Shown here in pieces: positions 56,108 through 63,355 of a stretch of 64,000 bases of DNA; position 1 is the first letter of the stretch; every line of letters starts with the position of its first letter. Origin of the DNA: CAZAYP01 sp964489425 [NCBI: uncultured Verrucomicrobiota bacterium] (lineage in GTDB: Bacteria; Verrucomicrobiota; Kiritimatiellia; RZYC01); contig CAZAYP010000006.1 in NCBI GenBank assembly GCA_964489425.1, positions 5,425-69,424 on the forward strand, given 5' to 3'. The notes beneath the pieces were generated by a model. The model made no database searches. It was given only the letters and a program-made list of their open reading frames with translations, and was not told where the DNA came from. Both the position numbers and the translations under genes were made by a program.

Positions 56108-57288
56108 TGCGCCTGACCCCGCCCGCGCCGCATCCCCACCACCACCTGCCGTGGCGCCTGCGCCTCCGCTCGGGCTGGCCGCTGCTGGTCTGGCTGGCGG
56201 CGGCGATCGCCGTGTACGTTCTGGTCTGGCGCGACCGCGACTGGCTGCTGGGCGTGGAAATCCACGGCATCGTCGGCCGCGAGACGATCATCGTGGCGCC
56301 CGAGGAAACCGCCCGCATCCAGCGCATCCTGGTGGCCGCCGGCCAGCACGTCACCAACAACCAGCCGCTGGTCGAGCTGGACACCGCGTCCATCGAGTAC
56401 CAGCTCGCCGACAGCCTGCTGGCCGCCCAGCGCACGGCCCAGACCATCCAGGACCGCCGCCTGGGCCTGCAGGAAAACCTGGCCCGGCGCAACGAATACG
56501 TGGCCGATCTCGAGGCCCGCCTGGGCGAGGCCCGCCTGGAGCAGGCCGCCGCCCAGGCGGAGCTGGAGCGCCTGCAGATCGAGCGCCAGGAGCGGCAAAA
56601 ACAGTTTGCCCAGGGCCTGCTGGACGCGCTGGGCCGCGATGAACCGCTCGCGCGGCTGTCCGAGCTGGAGCAGGCCGGGGCGGCGCGCCAGGACCTGATC
56701 CGGCTCTACGCGGCGCAACTGGAAACCGCCCGGCGCCAGGCCGCCGCCACCGCCGCCACCCTCGAGCGCAGCCGGCAACAGGACCAGGACCCGGCCGCGA
56801 TCGACGCCATGCTCCAGGACATTGCCCGCGAAACCCAACGCTACCGCGACAGCTACACCTTGCGCTCGCCGTGCAACGGGATCGTGTCCGAGGTGCGCAG
56901 CGAGCCGGGCGAGGTCGTGGACCGCACCCGCACGGTGATGCGCATCGTGCCGGAATCGTTCAGCACCATCGTGGCGCTCATCCCCGAAAGCCGCAGCACG
57001 CTCTTTGCGGTGGGCGACCGGGTGTACGTCAGCGCGATCAACTGCCGCGAGCCGGGCCGGGTGGGCCTGACGGCCACCATCGATTCGCTGGCGCCCGAGG
57101 TGCGGGTCGAGGCGGCCATGCTCAACCTGGCGGGCCGCCAGGTCCCCATGCGCACGCGGCGCGCCATGCTGCGGATCGACGATCCGGCCGCCAGCCACCT
57201 CATCGCCGGCGAAGTGGTCGAGGTGTCGCGCAAGGCCACGCGGCCATCCCTGGCCGGCTGGCTGCGCGGGGACCAGGACCGGCCATGA
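56107..57288 (+). CDS. HlyD-type periplasmic adaptor (membrane fusion protein)
   Basis: 393 residues. One membrane anchor (about 23-42) follows a His/Pro-rich tail. A split lipoyl-like domain is visible at IVAPEETARIQRILVAAGQH, then VTNNQPLVELDTASIEYQL, and again at YTLRSPCNGIVSEVRSEPGE. Between them lies a ~150-residue coiled-coil hairpin rich in Gln, Glu and Arg. The C-terminal beta domain (VGLTATIDSLAPEVRVEAAM) is typical. Such proteins link an inner membrane transporter to TolC. No ABC or RND pump lies in this operon; the only inner membrane partner is DUF4956. Confidence 0.9.
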   Translation: MRLTPPAPHPHHHLPWRLRLRSGWPLLVWLAAAIAVYVLVWRDRDWLLGVEIHGIVGRETIIVAPEETARIQRILVAAGQHVTNNQPLVELDTASIEYQLADSLLAAQRTAQTIQDRRLGLQENLARRNEYVADLEARLGEARLEQAAAQAELERLQIERQERQKQFAQGLLDALGRDEPLARLSELEQAGAARQDLIRLYAAQLETARRQAAATAATLERSRQQDQDPAAIDAMLQDIARETQRYRDSYTLRSPCNGIVSEVRSEPGEVVDRTRTVMRIVPESFSTIVALIPESRSTLFAVGDRVYVSAINCREPGRVGLTATIDSLAPEVRVEAAMLNLAGRQVPMRTRRAMLRIDDPAASHLIAGEVVEVSRKATRPSLAGWLRGDQDRP

Positions 57289-58988
57289 GCGGCCGCGCCG
57301 CCCGCGCAGTCCGTACGGCCGTGCTCCTGGCCGGGCTGGCGGGCCTGGCCGGCGCCTGCGCCCGCGGCCCGCGCACGTTCCCGGCGCCGCCGGACGTGGT
57401 CGTGACCCCGGCCGAGATCGCGGCCGCCGTGGACGAAGAAACCTGCGCCACCCCGCGCGCGGCGATCAATGCCGCCCTGCTCCAGAACCCCCGCATCCGC
57501 GCCCGCGCGCGGGATGTGCGCCAGGCCGCGGCGCGCGCCGGCATGGCCGGCGATATCCGCGCCCCGGAGATCCAGATCGGGCTGCGCGGCGCCGATGCCG
57601 ACGGCGAGGCCCGCGGCCGGGAATCCGCCACGCGCACCGGGCGCGCCCGTGAGCTCGGCGTCCAGACCGAGGAAGACATCTATCCCGACTACCGCGAGTA
57701 CCGCGGCACCCGGCACAGCGTGCGCCAGTCCCAGTCGACCCAGCAGAGCACCCGATCAGAGTACGGATGGGAACACCTCGACGACCGCGGCTGGGAGATC
57801 GGCCTGCGCCTGTTCCCGCCCAACCCCTGGGAATACCGGGCCGAGGTCTCGGAGGCCGCGGCGCGGCTGCACGTGGCCGAGGCGCGGCTGCGCGAGGAGC
57901 AACTGGACCTGGCGCGCGACGCCGCCCTGGCCGCGTCCGACCTGGCCCACGCCCGCGCCGAACTCGAGGCGCTGCGCCGCCTGGAACGGCTGTGTGTTGA
58001 CCAGGCCCGGCGCGCCGCCGCCATGCCCATGGCCGACCGGGCGGCCATGCTGCGGCGCGAGCTGGACGTGCAGTCGCGCATCGCCCGGGTCGAACGGCGC
58101 ATCTGCCAGGTCACCGCCGAGCTGGAGCTGCTCGGCGGCCGGCGCGTGGACCCGGACGCGTTCCGCCCCGACTGGAACTGGTTGCCCGCGACCAACACGG
58201 ACGCCGTGGCGCTGCGCCCGCTGCTGGCCGAAGCCGCCACGCGCCGGCCCGATGTGGCCCTGGCGTTCTGGCAGGCGCGCGAGCTGCAGGCCGAAATGCG
58301 CCTGGCCCAATCCGCATCCATCCCCTGGCTGCGGCAGGTTGAAGTCGCTTACGGCACGGAGCGGCGGGAATCGCGCGGCGGCGGCACGGCCAACCAGTCC
58401 GCGTACGAAACCACCACGGACGCCGGCGGGGCCTACACCGATTATGCCGACGGCCACCGCCGCATTGACCGCGAAACCGCCAGCCAGCGGTCCTGGTCGC
58501 AGGAGTCCGAATCCGGCACCTACGACGGCACGCGGGACACGGACGAGTGGCTGGTCCAGGCCGCGGTCAGCCTCCCGGTGTTCAACTGGCTGGCGGACGA
58601 TTACTCCACCGCCCGCCACGCCGTGGGCGAGGCCTGGAAAGACGTGGACGACAGCCTGGCCGCGGCGCGGCGCGACCTGCTGGCCCACGTGCGCGCCCTG
58701 CGCCAGGCCGACACCGCTTGCCGCACCACCGAGGCGCGCCTCATGCCGCCGGCACGTCGGCTGTCGGAGCAGCTCAACGCCCTGCAGAAAAACGGCCTGC
58801 TCTCGCCCGCGGAGAGCATCCAGCTCTCCGGCCAGGTGCTGGATATCGCGCTGGACTGCCTCGCCGCGCGGCGCGCGCTGCTGGACGCGCGCATCCGGCT
58901 GTGGATTGCCTGCGGCGCGCCGCTGGCCGCAGACCTGGCCGGCGCCGGCGATGGAGCGCCCGCCGCCGCGCCGGTGGCGCCACCGTAG
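57285..58988 (+). CDS. TolC-like outer membrane efflux lipoprotein
   Basis: 567 residues. A lipoprotein signal ends in LAGAC (Cys about residue 25). The protein is mostly long helices with heptad pattern in two halves: NPWEYRAEVSEAAARLHVAE with the following helices, then VALAFWQARELQAEMRLAQS and RLSEQLNALQKNGLLSPAES. This is the OEP fold of TolC. A Ser/Thr/Gln-rich insertion (HSVRQSQSTQQSTRSEYGWE and the 'AYETTTDAGGAYTDYADG' area) is unusual and may be surface loops. The ATGA overlap with the adaptor gene indicates a joint export path. It ends the operon. Confidence 0.88.
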   Translation: MSGRAARAVRTAVLLAGLAGLAGACARGPRTFPAPPDVVVTPAEIAAAVDEETCATPRAAINAALLQNPRIRARARDVRQAAARAGMAGDIRAPEIQIGLRGADADGEARGRESATRTGRARELGVQTEEDIYPDYREYRGTRHSVRQSQSTQQSTRSEYGWEHLDDRGWEIGLRLFPPNPWEYRAEVSEAAARLHVAEARLREEQLDLARDAALAASDLAHARAELEALRRLERLCVDQARRAAAMPMADRAAMLRRELDVQSRIARVERRICQVTAELELLGGRRVDPDAFRPDWNWLPATNTDAVALRPLLAEAATRRPDVALAFWQARELQAEMRLAQSASIPWLRQVEVAYGTERRESRGGGTANQSAYETTTDAGGAYTDYADGHRRIDRETASQRSWSQESESGTYDGTRDTDEWLVQAAVSLPVFNWLADDYSTARHAVGEAWKDVDDSLAAARRDLLAHVRALRQADTACRTTEARLMPPARRLSEQLNALQKNGLLSPAESIQLSGQVLDIALDCLAARRALLDARIRLWIACGAPLAADLAGAGDGAPAAAPVAPP

Positions 58989-59432
58989 CGCGGCACCCGT
59001 TCCCCGTCATCCGTAGTTGTAGCCACGTCGCTGTGCCGACGTGTCTGGCAGCTGGAACGCTATCGGGAGTTGCAGAATGATGGTCCATTATCGGCGCTGA
59101 CAGAGCGGTGCCTCCATCGGCGCGGTCACTATTCATCTGGTGGATGGCGGCGCTCCGTCGACGCCGTCTGCCGGATATTTCGGATCATTATTTTGCAAAA
59201 CCATATATATTCTCGCGCCAAGCCGCCAAGAAGGCGGTGGGAGTATGGGGCGACTGGCAAGATGTTTATCTTTGCCGATCAGCGTCATGTGCGATCCTTG
59301 TGCCACCCCGGAACCCGAATCATGTGATGAAACTGCCTTGTTATCCCGGGAAATCCTATGCACCCTGCTGGTGGGCAGGTATAAACAGGATGGTTGCCGG
59401 GTTGGATTGCGATCGAGAGGAACGGGTGGAAT
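58989..59432. other. Intergenic stretch without a gene
   Basis: No convincing frame is seen. CACGTCG (59025-59031) and CGACGTG (59038-59044) form a 7-bp stem 37 bp after the TolC-like stop, without a T-run, so any terminator role would need a factor. Around 59215-59235 is 'CGCGCCAAGCCGCCAAG', similar to the hairpin repeat at 7511. Base composition drops compared with the neighbours. Confidence 0.6.
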
Positions 59433-59564
59433 GTGACCGGGGAAACGAGCTTGGAACCAATCAGCGAGCTAGAAACGGCGGTTCTAACACTGCGCGGGGT
59501 TAAGGTTCTGCTTGACGCCGATCTGGCCCGCATTTATGGGGTTCCGACCACGTTGTTGAACTAG
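59433..59564 (+). pseudogene. Truncated ORF6N-domain protein gene
   Basis: From GTG 59433, 43 codons are open up to TAG 59562-59564. The segment ETAVLTLRGVKVLLDADLAR and the following IYGVPTTLLN match the start of ORF6N (KilA-N-like, phage and accessory DNA-binding) domains. Those normally continue with a further ~100 residues, which are missing. The match breaks exactly where different, GC-rich DNA begins, so this looks like a decayed gene cut by rearrangement. Confidence 0.7.
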
Positions 59565-59734
59565 CCGGCCAGCCCGAGGATCCGCGCCTGCCGGGCCGGG
59601 TGGTTGAGCGCGGCGAGGCCGCGGTCCGGCCGCCGCGACTGCAGGCGCACCAAGGCGGCGCGCAGGGCCCGCGACTCTGGTGACTGCGCCGGTTGTTTCT
59701 GGCGGGCAGTTTTACGCGCGCGGATCCGGCGCAT
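59561..59734 (-). CDS. Possible 57-residue basic protein
   Basis: ATG 59734 is preceded by GGAGG (59744-59740 on the minus strand) with 5-base spacing. The product starts MRRIRARKTARQKQPAQSPE and ends QARILGLAG. It is very rich in Arg and Ala, with one likely amphipathic helix in the middle. I recognise no family. It lies behind an attenuator-like leader, which supports it being a real gene. Its end overlaps the ORF6N remnant by 4 bp. High GC also makes chance open frames common, so the call is tentative. Confidence 0.4.
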   Translation of the reverse strand: MRRIRARKTARQKQPAQSPESRALRAALVRLQSRRPDRGLAALNHPARQARILGLAG

Positions 59735-59750
59735 GGCGGCCTCCGGGAAG

Positions 59751-59813
59751 AAAAAAGACGTCGGACGGCATTAAACCTTGCCTTGCGGAGCTCGTCGCCT
59801 GTCGCCCGACGTC
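59751..59813 (-). promoter_or_regulatory. Attenuator-like leader of the 57-residue gene
   Basis: On the minus strand GACGTCGG (59813-59806) can pair with CCGACGTC (59764-59757), and six Ts follow directly (59756-59751), as in an intrinsic terminator with a ~41-base loop. GGAGG and ATG 59734 come right after. An A/T-rich -10-like box (TATAAA, about 59825-59820) lies just upstream. The region 59814-60085 has no gene; a weak CACAA/TTGTG hairpin followed by a T-run sits at 59968-59990. Confidence 0.4.
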
Positions 59814-60085
59814 AAAATATTTATAGAGGCGGTTCCCACCGCCAAGGCGCGACAAAACGCGCGCCGCAAAAGAGTTTTCATGATCCGATCCCGTACCCCA
59901 CGTGACCAGCCGCCACCCCGGCAACCGGTCAACACGCGTGTTCTTAGAACATATCGCGTCTGATTGTCACAATATATTTTGTGTTTTTTAGTTTTTCTCG
60001 CGGAGGCACGGAGCGCGCGGAGAAGAAGAGGAACTGTAATGGGCGCTCGGGCGGGCCGCCCGCCATCGCCACCGGGCAAATAGGA

Positions 60086-61204
60086 TCAAGCCGCCGGTCC
60101 GGGTTGGGCCTGGCCGGCGCCGCTGCGTGCGGTTCCCTGTTTGTAGAACGGCAAGCTCACGACGCGCGCGGGCAGGACCCCGCCCTTGACCGCGATCGCC
60201 AGCGCCTGGCCGGGCGCCGCGAGCGGCCGCTCCACGTAGGCCAGGGCCACGGCCACGCCCAGGCTGGGCGCGACCGATCCGCTGGTGACCGTGCCCACGC
60301 GCCGGCCGGCGTACTGCACCGCGTCGCCCGCGCGCGCGGCGCGGCGCGATTCCAGCTGCAGGCCCACCAGGTAGGGCACGGCGCTGTCTGCCAGGTCGCG
60401 CATCACGCGCGCCTTGCCGATGAATTCCTTGGCCTGGTCGATGAACTGGCCGCGGCCGGCGCCCACCGGGGACTGATCCTCGTTCAACTCGTGGCCGTAC
60501 AGCGGGTAGCCCATTTCCAGGCGCAGCGTGTCGCGCGCGCCGAGGCCCACGGGCTGGATGGCCGGATTGGCGAGCAGCAGATCCCACAGGCGCACCGCCT
60601 CGGAGGCGGGAAAATACAGCTCGTAGCCCCATTCGCCGGTGTAGCCCGTGCGGCTGACCAGGCACGGCATGCCGTTCCAGTTTTCCTCGGCAAACCGGAA
60701 ATACTTGAGCTCCGGCAAGACCCGCCCCAGGGCGCGCTCGGTTTCCACGCGAGCTCGCGGACCCTGCACGTCCAGCTTGGCCGTGGCCGCGGAGACGTCG
60801 CGAAATACTGTGGCGGGCGACAGGTGGCTCTTGATCCAGGCCGCATCACGCGCGCACGTCCCCGCGTTGACCACCAGGTAAAACCGGTCCGTGGCCCGGC
60901 GGTAGCAGGTCAGGTCGTCCAGCACGCCGCCGGCATCGTTGAGCAGGTAACCGTAGCGGCACTGGCCGACCTGGAGGCTGGCGATGCCCTGCGTGAGCAG
61001 GCGGTCCAGGTCCTGCGCCGCGGTTGGACCCTCGACCTCGAACTCGCCCATGTGGCAGATGTCGAACAGCGCGCAGGCGGTCCGGGTGTGGGCGTGCTCC
61101 GCCAGGATCCCGGCGTACTGGATGGGCATGTCCCAGCCGCCGAACGGCGCCATGCGCGCGCCCTGGGCCACATGCCGGTCATACAAAGGGGTTCTGGAAT
61201 TCAT
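60086..61204 (-). CDS. gcvT: Aminomethyltransferase (glycine cleavage T protein)
   Basis: 372 residues. It transfers the aminomethyl carbon from H protein to tetrahydrofolate. Features: TPLYDRHVAQGARMAPFGGW near the start, CALFDICHMGEFEVEGP, the conserved folate-site region around YLLNDAGGVLDDLTCYR, SRTGYTGEWGYELYF, GLGARDTLRLEMGYPLYGHE and GTVTSGSVAPSLG. This pattern is GcvT rather than the related YgfZ or sarcosine oxidase domains. gcvH and gcvP are not within the window. Its first 26 bases overlap the end of the upstream glycosyltransferase gene. Confidence 0.95.
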   Translation of the reverse strand: MNSRTPLYDRHVAQGARMAPFGGWDMPIQYAGILAEHAHTRTACALFDICHMGEFEVEGPTAAQDLDRLLTQGIASLQVGQCRYGYLLNDAGGVLDDLTCYRRATDRFYLVVNAGTCARDAAWIKSHLSPATVFRDVSAATAKLDVQGPRARVETERALGRVLPELKYFRFAEENWNGMPCLVSRTGYTGEWGYELYFPASEAVRLWDLLLANPAIQPVGLGARDTLRLEMGYPLYGHELNEDQSPVGAGRGQFIDQAKEFIGKARVMRDLADSAVPYLVGLQLESRRAARAGDAVQYAGRRVGTVTSGSVAPSLGVAVALAYVERPLAAPGQALAIAVKGGVLPARVVSLPFYKQGTARSGAGQAQPGPAA

Positions 61205-62060
61205 GGTAGGATTTGCCTCGCTTCCACTGGAGTTGTTCGGGGTTGTCTGTTGATTTTCGCATCAGCCCGTTTTCGCACCTGACCGCCACCGGCCGCCGGT
61301 CGAAATAGGCGCGGTTGGGGCTGTCCCAGTCGCCCGCGCCCGCCGGCCGCAGCGACTCGTGGTGCAGATGCAGGGCCCGCGCCGCCGCGATCACCGACCC
61401 CGGCTGGCAGCCGGCCATGAGCAGGCGCAGGGAGAGATCGTTGTCTTCCAGGCCCCAGCCCACGTAGTTTTCGTCGAAGCCGTTGACCGCCTCAAAATCA
61501 GCGCGGAACAGGGAAAAATGGCAGCCGAGAATGCGCGGCTTGTGGGGTTTCACCAAGCCCCACGGCCGCCAGAACGCGTGGCGCCGGAACTTGCGTTCGT
61601 GGCGCCGGATTTCGGCATGGTCGGCCGCCTGCCACGCCTGCTCCAGGGCAGCGCCATCAAAACTTGCGGCGAAAAGCGGCGCGGCTTGCGCCGCGGAAAG
61701 CAACGCGCGGTCGCCGGCCAGGAAGCGCCCGGGCCGGGCCTGCGCCGCATGGACCGCGAGGGCGTCGGGCAGCAGCAGGATGTCGCAGTCCAGGAACACA
61801 AGGTAGTCGCCGGTCGCGGCGCGCACCGCGAGGTTGCGCGCGGCTGCGAGCCGGTACCCGGCGTCCTCCTGGCGCACGTACCAGGTCGGCAGCGGGCAGG
61901 CGTCGAGGCACGCCTTGATCTGCGCTTGGGCCGCCGCGTCCGAGCCGTCATCCGCGACGACCACCTCGTCGCCGGCGGTGGTCTGCAGGGTCAGCGCGTG
62001 CAGGCAGCTCTGGAGATGGCGCGGCCGGTTGTACACCGTGATAATAATGCTCTTCTTCAT
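61179..62060 (-). CDS. Family 2 glycosyltransferase
   Basis: 293 residues with a GT-A fold: KKSIIITVYNRPRHLQSCLH, DEVVVADDGSD, AGYRLAAARNLAVRAATGDY and the metal-binding FLDCDI. The acceptor region has NGFDENYVGWGLEDNDLSLR, like the galactosyltransferase/chondroitin-synthase subgroup. The product would be a surface glycan, and the acceptor is unknown. ATG 62060 is chosen, though in-frame ATGs just upstream are possible. The 26-bp overlap with gcvT suggests coupled translation of two functionally unrelated genes. Confidence 0.85.
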   Translation of the reverse strand: MKKSIIITVYNRPRHLQSCLHALTLQTTAGDEVVVADDGSDAAAQAQIKACLDACPLPTWYVRQEDAGYRLAAARNLAVRAATGDYLVFLDCDILLLPDALAVHAAQARPGRFLAGDRALLSAAQAAPLFAASFDGAALEQAWQAADHAEIRRHERKFRRHAFWRPWGLVKPHKPRILGCHFSLFRADFEAVNGFDENYVGWGLEDNDLSLRLLMAGCQPGSVIAAARALHLHHESLRPAGAGDWDSPNRAYFDRRPVAVRCENGLMRKSTDNPEQLQWKRGKSYHEFQNPFV

Positions 62061-62187
62061 GCCCGGCGGCATTATTCCATGCGGCGGCGCGAAATGCATG
62101 AAGTTTTTTGCGGCCGGCGGGCGCCCCGGCGAAAGATGTCTGGAGATAGCACGGCCGGCTGTGTTAAGCTGGCGGCGGAGGTAAAAT

Positions 62188-62394
62188 ATGAAGCGTTTTT
62201 TCACACTGGAGTACTGGGTGGACGACGGCTGGTTCGTGGGGAAATTGAAGGAAATCCCAGGCATCTTCAGCCAGGGAGAAACCTTGGAAGAACTCAAGCT
62301 CAACATTGTCGACGCCTACCGCATGATGCTGGAGGCCGAGCCGGCGCCGGGCCGGGCTGACGCCCGAACGCTCGAGGTCGGAGTGGAGGTGTGA
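62188..62394 (+). CDS. hicB: HicB-type antitoxin
   Basis: 68 residues, the HicB partial RNase H-like fold: FFTLEYWVDDGWFVGKLKEI, then PGIFSQGETLEELKLNIVDA and YRMMLEAE. There is no added DNA-binding domain, so autoregulation would rely on another part. GGAGG lies 6 bases before ATG 62188. Its stop overlaps the hicA GTG start. HicB binds and blocks the HicA mRNA interferase. Confidence 0.88.
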   Translation: MKRFFTLEYWVDDGWFVGKLKEIPGIFSQGETLEELKLNIVDAYRMMLEAEPAPGRADARTLEVGVEV

Positions 62395-62573
62395 AACGGA
62401 ATGAGTTCGTCAGGTCGCTCGTCCGGCGGGGATGCTACCTGCATCGTCATGGGGCACGCCATGATATCTATGCCAACCCACAGACCGGGCGTAAATCCCC
62501 GGTGCCGAGGCATCCTGAACTCAAAGATTCACTCGCCCGCTTAATCGAGCATCAGCTCGGTTGGGAGCCCTAG
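62391..62573 (+). CDS. hicA: HicA-type mRNA interferase toxin
   Basis: 60 residues with the double-stranded RNA-binding-like HicA fold. NEFVRSLVRRGCYLHRHGAR is followed by HDIYANPQTGRKSPVPRHPE; the catalytic His is in the HRHGARH segment, and PRHPEL is a family hallmark. It starts at GTG 62391, overlapping hicB (GTGA). The gene order antitoxin-toxin is the reverse of the classic hicA-hicB order but is common. Confidence 0.9.
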   Translation: MKRNEFVRSLVRRGCYLHRHGARHDIYANPQTGRKSPVPRHPELKDSLARLIEHQLGWEP

Positions 62574-62626
62574 CCATACCCGCAAGCCGCCGGACAGAAC
62601 CCGCGATGGTCTGGGGGCAATCCACG

Positions 62627-63232
62627 ATGAGCACCCGCAAAAAAGCGCCGCCGGTCAGCGCCCGGATTTTCCCGGACTCCTGGCTCGTGCCCATTCCCCT
62701 GGCGCGCTACTTCCCGCGGGAGCAGCCGCTGGAGGTGGATGTCGGCTGCGGCAAGGGCCGGTTCCTGCTCGCGCGCGCGGCCGCGCACCCGGACGTGAAC
62801 CACCTCGGCCTGGACCGCATGCTCAAGCGGGTGCGCAAGGTGGATCGCAAGATCTACAGCCGCGGGCTGGACAACGTGCGGCTGCTGCGCATGGAAGCCT
62901 ACTACGCGGTCACCTACCTCATGCCGCCGGCCGCCGTGCGGACCTATTATATTTTTTTCCCGGATCCCTGGCCCAAGAAGCGCCACCTGTTCAACCGCCT
63001 GTTTGACGCCCGGTTCCTGGACGCCGTGCACCGGACCCTGGCGCCCGGCGGGGCGCTGCATTTTGCCACGGATCACGAGCCCTACTTCGAACCCGTGCGC
63101 GACCTGCTGCGCGCGGACGCGCGGTTCCGCGAAATCGCGCCGTTCGTGCTGGCCCCGGAAGAGCGCACGGACTTCGAGCTGCTGTTCCTGCCCCAGAAAC
63201 CCATCGGACGCTGCTCGGTCGTCAAGGCGTAG
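62627..63232 (+). CDS. trmB: tRNA (guanine-N7-)-methyltransferase
   Basis: 201 residues. It makes m7G46 in tRNA using S-adenosylmethionine. Motifs: LEVDVGCGKGRFLLARA (SAM binding, about 36-52), NHLGLDRMLKRVRK, and the signature YIFFPDPWPKKRHLFNRL, followed by LHFATDHEPYF. ATG 62627 gives a length near that of Bacillus TrmB (about 213); ATG 62606 and an upstream frame from 62561 are less likely. Confidence 0.94.
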   Translation: MSTRKKAPPVSARIFPDSWLVPIPLARYFPREQPLEVDVGCGKGRFLLARAAAHPDVNHLGLDRMLKRVRKVDRKIYSRGLDNVRLLRMEAYYAVTYLMPPAAVRTYYIFFPDPWPKKRHLFNRLFDARFLDAVHRTLAPGGALHFATDHEPYFEPVRDLLRADARFREIAPFVLAPEERTDFELLFLPQKPIGRCSVVKA

Positions 63233-63355
63233 GCCGGTGTTGGATTCCGAACCCCCGCGGATTCGTCTTGATGAGCAAGGCCGGGACGGTTATCTTGCCG
63301 TGCAATCAGGGCGCGGCGGAAACGTTGCGCTGGTCGGAAGGAACAGAGGGTGCCC

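Noticed and set aside
59712-59924. 70-codon minus-strand frame overlapping the attenuator-like region
   Set aside because: It spans the predicted terminator stem and T-run, has no ribosome site, and its composition looks random.
62561-62626. Longer TrmB with 22 extra residues
   Set aside because: It overlaps the end of hicA, and homology begins only after Met at 62627.
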